Assembly: GCA_022822245.1 (NCBI GenBank)
Contig: JAJECB010000468.1
Location: 1 to 11,296, forward strand
Length of the DNA stretch: 11,296 nt
Direction: 5' to 3'
Source of the DNA: Gammaproteobacteria bacterium
Lineage (GTDB): Bacteria; Pseudomonadota; Gammaproteobacteria; HK1
A program made the translations under genes and the position numbers. Positions 1-10,498 of the stretch are shown in pieces (the stretch's first letter is position 1; each line of letters opens with the position of its first letter). The notes beneath the pieces were generated by a model that had not been told where the DNA came from, ran no database searches, and worked only from the letters and a program-made list of their open reading frames with translations.

Positions 1-4426
<4,426 letters not shown>

Positions 4427-4433
<7 letters not shown>

Positions 4434-4443
4434 TATCGCGCAT
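4427..4443. promoter_or_regulatory. Direct repeat in the uvrA/hyi divergent intergenic region
   Basis: The heptamer cgcgcat occurs at 4427-4433 and again at 4437-4443, giving a 10-bp spacing (one helical turn). It overlaps the first codon of uvrA and lies about 45 bp upstream of hyi. The minus strand reads gataat here, resembling a -10 box but too close to the uvrA start unless the mRNA is nearly leaderless. A binding-site role is speculative. Confidence 0.25.
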
Positions 4444-4471
4444 CGGCGGGGCGGGGCGCCTCGCACTTGGG

Positions 4472-4477
4472 TATCAT
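4472..4477 (+). promoter_or_regulatory. Candidate -10 element (tatcat) of hyi
   Basis: tatcat matches the TATAAT consensus at five of six positions and ends 9 nt before the hyi ATG at 4487, implying a very short or absent leader. No convincing -35 box is seen. A similar string lies upstream of the aminotransferase gene at 10458-10463. Confidence 0.3.
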
Positions 4478-4486
4478 CGCTCCGCC

Positions 4487-5296
4487 ATGCCTCGCCTCTC
4501 CGCAAACCTGAGCTACCTCTTTGCCGAGCGTCCGTTCCTGGAACGGTTCGGAGCGGCGGCCGCCTGCGGCTTCCGGGCCGTCGAGCACCAGTTCCCCTAT
4601 ACCGAAGCGTCCGAGACGGCTATCGCCGAGCGGGTGTGCGAGCACGACCTCGAGGTCATCGTGTTCAACGTGCCGCCGGGCGGGGAAGGGGAGCGCGGGC
4701 TCGGGGGCCTGCCGGGACGTGAGGCCGAGTTCCAGGAGGCGGTCGACCTCTCGCTCAGGTACTGCCGGGCGGCCGGTTGCCCTCGATTGCACGCGATGTG
4801 GGGGGTGCCGAGCGAGGGGACGAGCTACGAGGAGAGCCGGGCGACGTTCGTCGCGAACCTTCGCCGGGCGGCCCCGCGCGCGGCCGAGGCCGGCGTCACC
4901 CTCCTCGTGGAGGCGCTCAATCCCCGCGACAACCCGGGCTACCCCCTCAACCGCCAGGCCGACGCGCACGCTCTCGCCGCCGATGTCGGTGCACCCAACG
5001 TCAAGGTGCAGTTCGACCTCTACCATACCCAGCTCGTGGAGGGCGGGGTGGCGGAGAAGCTGCACCTCTACCTCGGCGGACCGGAGAGCAACGTCGGACA
5101 CATCCAGATCGCGGGTCCTCCGGAGCGGCTGGAACCCGACCGCGGAGAGCTCAACTACGACTGGCTGCTTCCCCTCATCGACGAGCTGGGGTACGACGGC
5201 TGGGTCGGTTGCGAGTATCGGCCGGCGGCGGGGACCGAAGCCGGCCTCGGCTGGGCGCGCCCTTGGGGTATACGCCCTCCGCCGCCCTCCGCCTGA
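4487..5296 (+). CDS. hyi: Hydroxypyruvate isomerase (Hyi/OtnI family)
   Basis: Interconverts hydroxypyruvate and tartronate (2-hydroxy-3-oxopropanoate) semialdehyde in cytosolic glyoxylate/glycerate metabolism; close relatives (OtnI) act on 2-oxo-tetronates. The 269-residue product is slightly longer than the usual ~258. It is a xylose-isomerase-like TIM barrel with family landmarks throughout: start MPRLSANLSYLF, RAVEHQFPY, LPGREAEFQEA, LVEALNPRDNPGY, VQFDLYHTQ, GHIQIAGPPER, ELNYDWLLPLIDELGYDG, WVGCEYRPA. Glu142, Asp177, Gln207 and Glu243 stand where the family has its metal-binding and acid/base residues. The ATG at 4487 is preferred over an earlier in-frame ATG at 4412, because homology begins at MPRLSANLS and the longer form would run into uvrA. 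The short tail after ARPWG (IRPPPPSA) is not family-typical. Divergent from uvrA; exact substrate (hydroxypyruvate or oxo-tetronate) is not decided by sequence. Confidence 0.9.
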   Translation: MPRLSANLSYLFAERPFLERFGAAAACGFRAVEHQFPYTEASETAIAERVCEHDLEVIVFNVPPGGEGERGLGGLPGREAEFQEAVDLSLRYCRAAGCPRLHAMWGVPSEGTSYEESRATFVANLRRAAPRAAEAGVTLLVEALNPRDNPGYPLNRQADAHALAADVGAPNVKVQFDLYHTQLVEGGVAEKLHLYLGGPESNVGHIQIAGPPERLEPDRGELNYDWLLPLIDELGYDGWVGCEYRPAAGTEAGLGWARPWGIRPPPPSA

Positions 5297-5413
5297 TGGA
5301 ACGGAGCGGGCCGGTGGGCCTTCCCGTGCATCTGCCGGTGGCAGAGCGTCCGCCCGGAGCGCGGGCGGACGGAAGCTCGCGGGACCGCGCCAGCCATCGC
5401 GGGCTGGGGGTCG

Positions 5414-5429
5414 GGGCCGCGTGCGGCCC
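5414..5429. other. GC-rich hairpin between hyi and the PLP-enzyme gene
   Basis: gggccgc, a 2-base gap, then gcggccc form a perfect 7-bp inverted repeat, followed by only three T (5431-5433). It could be a weak terminator for hyi or an mRNA hairpin just ahead of the next start codon. It sits in the 154-bp stretch 5297-5450, where I see no gene. Confidence 0.25.
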
Positions 5430-5450
5430 GTTTGGCCGGGGGCCGGTGTC

Positions 5451-6626
5451 TTGAGCCGCGGAGCCCGGCCGAACGACGGCTTCGCAACCCGGCAGGTACA
5501 CGCCGGGGTCGAGCCCGACCCCGTGACGGGGGCGATCCTCACCCCCATCCACCAGACCACAACCTACGTGCAGCCCTCCGTCGACGAGTACCGGGCGAAG
5601 GGCTACTCCTACTCGCGGTCGCACAACCCCACCGTGCGGGCGCTGGAAACGAAGCTCGCCGCCCTCGAAGGGGGCGTGGACGGCTGCGCGTTCGGCACCG
5701 GCATGGCCGCGATCCACGCCGTCCTCGTCGCGTTCCTGAACGCGGGCGACCACGCAATCGTCTCCGACGTGATCTTCGGCGGGACCCTGCGCCTCTGCCG
5801 GCAGGTCCTCGCCCGCTTCGGGGTGGAGTTCACGTTCGCCGACACCTCGGATCCCGCCGCGGTGGAGGCGAGCCTGCGCGCCGAGACCCGGCTCATCCTC
5901 ACCGAGACGCCGGCCAACCCCACCCTCAAGCTCACCGACATCGCGGCCGTCTCGGAGATTGCCCGCGCCCGCGGCGTCCTCCACGTCGTGGACAACACGT
6001 TGCTGACCCCGTGGTACCAGCACCCCTTCGCGTTCGGCGCGGACCTCGTGGTGCACTCCACCACCAAGTACCTGGACGGACACAACGCGACGGTGGGGGG
6101 TGCGGTGGTGTGTGCGACGGCGGAGCAGGCAGAGGCGGTACGCTTCGTCCAGAACGCGACCGGCAGCATCATGTCCCCGTTCGTCGCGTGGCTCACCCTC
6201 CAGGGATGCAAGACCCTGTCGGTGCGGATGGATGCGCAGTCTGCAGCCGCTCTGGAAGTCGCGGCATACCTGGAAGGCCATCCCAAGGTCGAGCGGGTGC
6301 TCTATCCCGGCCTCGCCTCCTTCCCCCAGCACGCCCTCGCGAGCCGCCAGGCCTCGGGGTACGGCGCGATGGTGTGTTGCGAGGTGCGTGGCGGCGCCGC
6401 GGCCGGCAAGCGGGTCATGGACGCGGTCGAGCTCTGGAGCCTCGCCGAGAACCTCGGCACGGTGGAGTCCCTCGTCACCCACCCGGCGACCATGACCCAC
6501 GCCAACATCCCGCCCAACGATCGCGCCCGCCTCGGCATCACCGACGGCCTCATCCGCCTCTCGGTCGGCCTCGAGACCCCCGCCGACCTCATCGCCGACC
6601 TCGACCAGGCCCTCGCCCGCGCCTGA
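5451..6626 (+). CDS. Cystathionine gamma-synthase / gamma-lyase family PLP enzyme
   Basis: Pyridoxal-phosphate enzyme of the Cys/Met-metabolism family, which carries out gamma-replacement or gamma-elimination on homoserine esters, cystathionine or methionine. The product is 391 residues, normal for the family (~380-400). Motifs: NDGFATRQVHAG, PIHQTTTYVQPS, YSYSRSHNPTVRALE (phosphate-contacting Tyr/Arg), FGTGMAAIHAV, TETPANPTLKLTDI, VVDNTLLTPWYQHP, the PLP-lysine segment HSTTKYLDGHN (Lys206) and C-terminal LAENLGTVESLVTHPA. Start: no ATG lies near the beginning of homology. TTG 5451 gives the family-like N-terminus; GTG 5421 would add ten residues and lies in the loop of a hairpin. Sequence does not separate cystathionine gamma-synthase, gamma-lyase and O-succinylhomoserine sulfhydrylase. 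It follows hyi on the same strand after 154 bp, so co-transcription is possible but not certain. Confidence 0.85.
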   Translation: MSRGARPNDGFATRQVHAGVEPDPVTGAILTPIHQTTTYVQPSVDEYRAKGYSYSRSHNPTVRALETKLAALEGGVDGCAFGTGMAAIHAVLVAFLNAGDHAIVSDVIFGGTLRLCRQVLARFGVEFTFADTSDPAAVEASLRAETRLILTETPANPTLKLTDIAAVSEIARARGVLHVVDNTLLTPWYQHPFAFGADLVVHSTTKYLDGHNATVGGAVVCATAEQAEAVRFVQNATGSIMSPFVAWLTLQGCKTLSVRMDAQSAAALEVAAYLEGHPKVERVLYPGLASFPQHALASRQASGYGAMVCCEVRGGAAAGKRVMDAVELWSLAENLGTVESLVTHPATMTHANIPPNDRARLGITDGLIRLSVGLETPADLIADLDQALARA

Positions 6627-6652
6627 TCTCCTGCCTCGCCGGCGGGCTCCCG

Positions 6653-6667
6653 GGTTCGATCGGAACC
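6653..6667. promoter_or_regulatory. Inverted repeat upstream of orphan antitoxin
   Basis: ggttc-gatcg-gaacc, a 5-bp perfect inverted repeat centred on 6660, lies 27 bp past the PLP-enzyme stop and about 80 bp before the antitoxin ATG. Phd proteins bind palindromes at their own promoter, so it is a candidate operator; a weak terminator hairpin is the alternative. Confidence 0.3.
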
Positions 6668-6747
6668 AGGTTTATCCGGTACTCTGCCAACCGGGTGGCT
6701 CTTCTGTTCGTGCCGCCAGTCGATGGCCAAGTTCCGGCGAGATCATC

Positions 6748-7014
6748 ATGGCAGCCAGAGTCACCGCCTCTGAGGCAAGGAACCGCTTCGGTCGGATCCT
6801 CGACCGTGTATCGAAGGGGGAGGAAATCGTTGTCACCCGGCACGACAAGCCGGTCGCCCGAATCGCTCCGGCCGGTCGGACTGCGCGGGATGAGGTGCGC
6901 GCCGCCGTCGCTGGTCTGCGGGCGCTCCGCCGGGAGATTACCGAGCGGCGTGGACCCCAACCGGGGTTCGGTACCGCCGAGATCAGGTCCATGGTCGAAG
7001 AAGGACGCCGGTGA
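6748..7014 (+). CDS. Orphan Phd/YefM-family antitoxin
   Basis: An 88-residue protein of the prevent-host-death antitoxin family. Such proteins bind their own promoter with the N-terminal domain and neutralise a toxin with a flexible C-terminus. The N-terminal motif VTASEARNRFGRILDRVSKG followed by EEIVVTRHDKPVARIAPAG is typical; the basic, Glu/Arg-rich C-terminus ending in RSMVEEGRR resembles antitoxins paired with PIN toxins. ATG 6748 is preceded by ggcgaga at 6737-6743, a modest ribosome-binding site. No toxin follows on the same strand. However, a GTG at 7011 overlaps the stop codon (GTGA), the usual antitoxin/toxin coupling, and opens a frame that ends after about 15 codons, as if the toxin gene had been lost. 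The gene converges on the toxin ending at 7036. It is unlike the second antitoxin in sequence, so the two are not a recent duplication. Confidence 0.85.
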   Translation: MAARVTASEARNRFGRILDRVSKGEEIVVTRHDKPVARIAPAGRTARDEVRAAVAGLRALRREITERRGPQPGFGTAEIRSMVEEGRR

Positions 7015-7035
7015 GCACCGTCTGCACCGAGGAGT

Positions 7036-7449
7036 TCAATTCTCCTTCCAGGGGTTGAGCAGCTCGACACCCGTCGCGGCGAAGTCGGCCTCGTTGCGCG
7101 TGACTACGGCGAGGCGGTGCCGGAGCGCGGTAGCGGCGATCAAGCCGTCGATGGCGGGAATGTTGCCGGGACTGGCCATGAGGCGCCCCCATTCATCGGC
7201 GACCCCCGCATCGATCGGCAGGACACGATCCTCGAACCAGGCGGGCAGCTCCGTCTCGAGCCACGCGACGATGCGCGCCCGGCGGCGGCTGTCCGGAAGC
7301 TTCTCGACTCCCTTGCGAATCTCGCCGAAGGTCAAGACGCTGACATACAAGGCGCCGGGTGGAGCCAAGTCGAACCACTCGGATACCTGTGGCGAAGGAC
7401 GCGGCTTGACGAGCTCCGAGAGCACGCACGTATCCACCAGGAAGCTCAT
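7036..7449 (-). CDS. PIN-domain ribonuclease toxin (VapC/FitB family)
   Basis: A 137-residue toxin with a PIN nuclease domain; family members are Mg2+-dependent RNases that cut tRNA, rRNA or mRNA when not held by their antitoxin. The acidic catalytic set is intact: Asp6 in FLVDTCVLSEL, Glu43 in SVLTFGEIRKG, Asp101 in IPAIDGLIAATA and Asp122 in TRNEADF, at the same spacing as in FitB-like proteins. The DTxVLSEL start and the IAATA segment point to the FitB-like branch. Its ATG (7449-7447) overlaps the antitoxin stop in an ATGA arrangement, so the two are translationally coupled. It runs opposite to the flanking metabolic genes, and its DNA is less GC-rich than theirs, which suggests acquisition as a module. 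It appears functional. Confidence 0.92.
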   Translation of the reverse strand: MSFLVDTCVLSELVKPRPSPQVSEWFDLAPPGALYVSVLTFGEIRKGVEKLPDSRRRARIVAWLETELPAWFEDRVLPIDAGVADEWGRLMASPGNIPAIDGLIAATALRHRLAVVTRNEADFAATGVELLNPWKEN

Positions 7450-7694
7450 AGGTCTACATCGCGAGACGGAGACCGGTCACGTTCAGTGGCCAGCTCGATA
7501 CCGGCAAGCGGTGACGTGCGGAGGAATTCGGTCAGGGAGGACCGGGGGCGGTTGAGGCGGTCGTAGTCGTGCACCGAGAGGACCACGGCGGTCCTCCGTC
7601 CCCGGACCGTAATCGCTTGTGGTCCGTTCGAGACGGCGTCGCGCATCAGTTCGCTGAACCTCGCCTTTGCTTCCTGAACCTGCCAGCTCTGCAT
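7446..7694 (-). CDS. Phd/YefM-family antitoxin of the PIN toxin
   Basis: An 82-residue antitoxin, the first gene of the toxin-antitoxin operon. The N-terminal DNA-binding/dimerisation part is recognisable: MQSWQVQEAKARFSELMRDA, then GPQAITVRGRRTAVVLSVHDYDRL. The C-terminal part, rich in Pro/Ser/Arg with the segment EFLRTSPLAGIEL, should thread along the toxin. ATG 7694 is chosen over the ATG 39 bases upstream (7733), because homology starts at MQSWQVQ and the extra 13 residues fall inside a palindromic operator-like region. The stop overlaps the toxin start by four bases. Autorepression, with the toxin as co-repressor, is expected for the family and fits the inverted repeats around its start. 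Confidence 0.9.
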   Translation of the reverse strand: MQSWQVQEAKARFSELMRDAVSNGPQAITVRGRRTAVVLSVHDYDRLNRPRSSLTEFLRTSPLAGIELATERDRSPSRDVDL

Positions 7695-7737
7695 CGTGTG
7701 TCCCTTCTGACCACTCTGACCAGAACGATACACGATG
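7692..7737. promoter_or_regulatory. Nested inverted repeats overlapping the antitoxin start: candidate operator
   Basis: Two concentric inverted repeats share a centre near 7715: outer arms catcgtgt (7692-7699) and acacgatg (7730-7737), inner arms ttctg (7705-7709) and cagaa (7721-7725). Within the inner pair, ctgacca is directly repeated at 7707-7713 and 7716-7722, a 9-bp step. The outer left arm contains the antitoxin start codon. This is the layout expected for an autoregulated Phd operator covering the promoter and the start of translation. Confidence 0.6.
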
Positions 7738-7974
7738 TTTCGAGGAGCGCAAGGGACGCGAATCGCAGTCGCCGGGCTGTGGCAGCCGCCTCCGCTCCTT
7801 CACCGCTTCTCGGTGCATTCGAGACGCCAAGCGCTCGTCAAGCCACGGCCGGATTGGCGGCCCGATCGCGGGGTTGGAGGGCGCAGGGTTGCCGCGCGGG
7901 GAGCGGGGACGCAAACTTCGGGGCGATGCCGCACGGGCGGCGGAGCCCGCGGTTCTCCGCGGAAGGAGTGGTCG

Positions 7975-8925
7975 ATGGCAGTACCGGCAACGATCGACAC
8001 GGTGGCCGTGATCGGCAACGGCCTCATCGGTCACGGCATGGCCCAGATCTTCGCCGCCGCGGGCCGGGAGGTGGTGATGATCGGGCGGCGCGAGGAGAGC
8101 CTCGCCGCCGCGATGGAGAAGATCGGGAAGAGCCTCGCCGACTTCGAGGCGCACGGGCTCATCGACGCGGAGGGAGTCGAGGCCGCGACCGCCCGCATCC
8201 GCACCTCGACCGACCTCGAGGACGCGGCCGCCGCCCAGCTCGTCCTCGAGGCGGTGCCCGCCGACCGGGCGATCCAGGACGAGGTCTACGGGGCGCTCGA
8301 CCGGATCTGCGCGCCGCCCGTCGTCATCGCCTCGGGGAGCGGCCAGCCGGCGAGCGACCTCGTCTCGAACGTCCGCCACCGGGGCCGGGTGATCGCCGCC
8401 CACTTCTGGTATCCGCCCCAGCTCATCCCTCTCGTCGAGGTCTGCGCGGGCCCGGAGACGGACCCGGACGTCGCCCCGTGGCTCTGCGATGCGCTGCACG
8501 CGGCCGGGAAGGAGCCGGTCATCGTCGACCGGGAGATCCCGGGCTTCCTCGGCAACCGCCTCCAGTACGCGATCCTCCGCGAGGCGTGGGCGCTCTGGGC
8601 CGAGGGGGTGGCCTCGGCGGAGGCGATCGACACGGTGGTGAAGGCGTCCATCGGCCGGCGCCTCGCGATCACCGGCCCCATCGAGTCGGCGGACGCCGGG
8701 GGCCTCGACACCCTGCACGCCTTCGGCGCCTACCTCATCCCCCACCTTCGCAACGACTCCGAGCCCGCGCGGGCGGTCACCGAGCTCGTCGAAGCCGGGC
8801 ACCGCGGCCTTCCGTCCGGCCGCGGGGTGTACGACTGGAGCGGTCGCGACGGGGCGGGACTTCTCGCGGAGCGCGAGGCGGAGCTCTTCCGCCATCTCGC
8901 CCGCGACCGGGCGAAGCGCGGCTGA
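7975..8925 (+). CDS. 3-hydroxyacyl-CoA dehydrogenase family NAD-dependent dehydrogenase
   Basis: A 316-residue NAD(H)-dependent dehydrogenase of the family that includes 3-hydroxybutyryl-CoA, L-carnitine and L-gulonate 3-dehydrogenases (lambda-crystallin). Domain 1 (about 1-190) is a Rossmann fold with VAVIGNGLIGHGMAQIFA. Ser120/Ser122 (IASGSGQPAS) and His143 (AAHFWYPPQLIPLVEVC) fall where the catalytic Ser and His lie, and Asn194 in GFLGNRLQYA completes the site. The C-terminal dimerisation domain carries GPIESADAGGLDT and GRGVYDW. The ASGSG segment differs from the ASNTSS usual in fatty-acid enzymes, which fits a non-CoA or small hydroxy-acid substrate (inference). ATG 7975 has a good ribosome-binding site, ggaaggag at 7961-7968. 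It starts a same-strand run with the monooxygenase (76 bp) and the aminotransferase. The substrate cannot be named. Confidence 0.85.
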   Translation: MAVPATIDTVAVIGNGLIGHGMAQIFAAAGREVVMIGRREESLAAAMEKIGKSLADFEAHGLIDAEGVEAATARIRTSTDLEDAAAAQLVLEAVPADRAIQDEVYGALDRICAPPVVIASGSGQPASDLVSNVRHRGRVIAAHFWYPPQLIPLVEVCAGPETDPDVAPWLCDALHAAGKEPVIVDREIPGFLGNRLQYAILREAWALWAEGVASAEAIDTVVKASIGRRLAITGPIESADAGGLDTLHAFGAYLIPHLRNDSEPARAVTELVEAGHRGLPSGRGVYDWSGRDGAGLLAEREAELFRHLARDRAKRG

Positions 8926-9007
8926 CGGCAGGCATTCCTGTGACCCGCACCGGCGCACGCGCGGAACGGGACGGGCCGGGAGACCGGTTCGCGGGACGGG
9001 CGTGAAG

Positions 9008-10360
9008 ATGGCGGGCACCGGCGGCGGCGCGAACCGGCCGAAGATGCACCTCGCCCAGTTCCTGGTGCACGGACCGACCTGGCACAGCCTCGCGATGTGG
9101 CGGCATCCGAAGACCGCCGCCGCGAGCGCCGCGCGCGGCTTCGCGTGGGACCGCCCCGAGCTCTACCAGCACATCGCCCGTACTTGCGAGCGGGGTCTCT
9201 TCGACACCGTGTTCTTCGCGGACTTGAACTACATCGCCGACACCTACACGGGGACCATCGGGCCGTCCCTTCGCAACGCCACCCAGGCGCCGGAGCACGA
9301 CCCGATCCCGCTCCTTTCCTACATGGCCGCGGTGACCGAACGGATCGGGGTCGCGTCCACGTTCTCGGTGAGCCACAGCCACCCCTTCTACGCCGCCCGC
9401 CTGTGGGCCACCCTCGACCACCTCACCCGGGGGCGGGCGGGCTGGAACGTGGTGACGTCCATCAACAGCAACCAGGCCGCCAACTACGGCGAGGAGCGCC
9501 AGCCGACCGACGCCCGCTACGACCGCGCGCACGAGTTCATGGAGGTCTGCCGGCGGCTCTGGGAATCCTGGGACGAGGACGCGGTGGTGATGGACCGGGA
9601 GGCGGCTGTCTTCGCGGACCCGGACAAGGTCCGCCGCATCGAGTACGAGGGCCGGTTCTTCAAGTCCCGGGGTCCGCTCAACGTGACCCGCTCGCCCCAG
9701 AACGGCCCCGCCATCTTCCAGGCCGGCACGTCGCCCAAGGGCCAGGACTTCGCCGCGAAGTACGCGGACGCGATCTTCGCGATCCAGCCGCGGGCGGTGG
9801 ACGCGGCGGCCTACTTCGCCTCGATCAAGGGTCGGATGTCGGACCTCGGCCGCGACCCCGACGAGTGCCGGATCCTCTACGGGATGCAGCCGATCATCGG
9901 GGCGACGGAGACGCAAGCGCGCGAGCGGCAGGAGGAGCACAACGACCTCGTTCCCGTCGAGGGAGGCATGGCGATCCTCTCCGCCCACCTCGACCTCGAC
10001 CTCGCCGGGTTTCCGCTCGACGCGATCATGGCGGAGCGCACGGAGCCCCAGCTCCATCGGATGCGCACCCGCTTCCACAAGCCGGACGGGACGCCGATGA
10101 CGGTGGCGGAGGTGGCCGCCCGGCACGGGCAGAGCGTGAGCCTCCCTCAGTTCGTGGGAACGCCGGCCGGCATCGCGGACCAGATGGAGGCGTTCATGGA
10201 GGAGGTCGGGGGCGACGGCTTCATGCTCTCCGCCATCCATTCTCCGGGCGCGATCGAGGAGTTCGTCGACCTCGTGGTCCCCGAGCTCCAGCGGCGCGGC
10301 GTCTACCGCACCGAGTATCGGGGCCGCACCCAGCGCGAGATCCTCCGCCAGGCGGACTGA
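9008..10360 (+). CDS. NtaA/SnaA/DszA-family FMNH2-dependent monooxygenase
   Basis: A 450-residue luciferase-like flavin monooxygenase of the family containing nitrilotriacetate monooxygenase component A (NtaA), EDTA monooxygenase, DszA and SnaA. These use FMNH2 from a separate reductase to oxidise C-N or C-S bonds. Family signatures in order: KMHLAQFLVHG, WRHP, RGLFDTVFFAD, EHDPIPLLSYMAAVTERIG, STFSVSHSHPFYAARLWATLDHL, RAGWNVVTSINSNQAANYG, RYDRAHEFMEVCRRLWESWD, EGRFFKSRGPLNV, IFQAGTSPKGQDFAAKYADAIFA and the C-terminal QFVGTPAGIADQME. Length is normal. ATG 9008 is used; GTG 9002 is two codons upstream, and gggacggg just before both is a plausible ribosome-binding site. No flavin reductase gene lies in the window. 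Nearby glyoxylate-using genes hint at a glyoxylate-releasing reaction like NtaA's, but substrates in this family are very diverse. Confidence 0.9.
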   Translation: MAGTGGGANRPKMHLAQFLVHGPTWHSLAMWRHPKTAAASAARGFAWDRPELYQHIARTCERGLFDTVFFADLNYIADTYTGTIGPSLRNATQAPEHDPIPLLSYMAAVTERIGVASTFSVSHSHPFYAARLWATLDHLTRGRAGWNVVTSINSNQAANYGEERQPTDARYDRAHEFMEVCRRLWESWDEDAVVMDREAAVFADPDKVRRIEYEGRFFKSRGPLNVTRSPQNGPAIFQAGTSPKGQDFAAKYADAIFAIQPRAVDAAAYFASIKGRMSDLGRDPDECRILYGMQPIIGATETQARERQEEHNDLVPVEGGMAILSAHLDLDLAGFPLDAIMAERTEPQLHRMRTRFHKPDGTPMTVAEVAARHGQSVSLPQFVGTPAGIADQMEAFMEEVGGDGFMLSAIHSPGAIEEFVDLVVPELQRRGVYRTEYRGRTQREILRQAD

Positions 10361-10407
10361 GCGGCGGGATTGGCGACCCGGGCCGCCGTCTCCCGCGTGA
10401 GTGCGCC

Positions 10408-10426
10408 CGCGGGCCGGAAGCCCGCG
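10408..10426. other. GC-rich hairpin between the monooxygenase and aminotransferase genes
   Basis: cgcgggc, a 5-base loop (cggaa), then gcccgcg form a perfect 7-bp stem with no T-run after it. It lies 48 bp past the monooxygenase stop in the 138-bp gene-free gap. It may be a transcript-stabilising or attenuating hairpin, or a chance product of the base composition. Confidence 0.25.
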
Positions 10427-10457
10427 CTCCCGGGCGCGAGCCGACTTTCGGTCCGGC

Positions 10458-10463
10458 TATCAT
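10458..10463 (+). promoter_or_regulatory. Candidate -10 element (tatcat) of the aminotransferase gene
   Basis: tatcat lies 35 bp upstream of the GTG start, at a sensible distance for a -10 box with a short leader. The context gg-c-tatcat-gcgcgccgcc resembles that of the hyi upstream region. No clear -35 box is seen. Confidence 0.3.
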
Positions 10464-10498
10464 GCGCGCCGCCTGTCCGAACTGTTCGAGGAGAGCCC

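Noticed and set aside
6651..6668. tRNA-like T-arm string (gggttcgatc ... acc) that might mark a tRNA end or integration site
   Set aside because: The bases flanking the loop do not form the 5-bp T-stem, and no acceptor, D or anticodon arm can be found upstream, which is coding sequence. It is better read as a simple inverted repeat.
7735..7974. N-terminal extension of the 3HCDH-like protein from ATG 7735
   Set aside because: The 80 extra residues are Arg/Gly-rich with no homology, they begin inside the toxin-antitoxin operator, and ATG 7975 has a strong ribosome-binding site right before the Rossmann motif. No separate gene is seen in 7738-7974.
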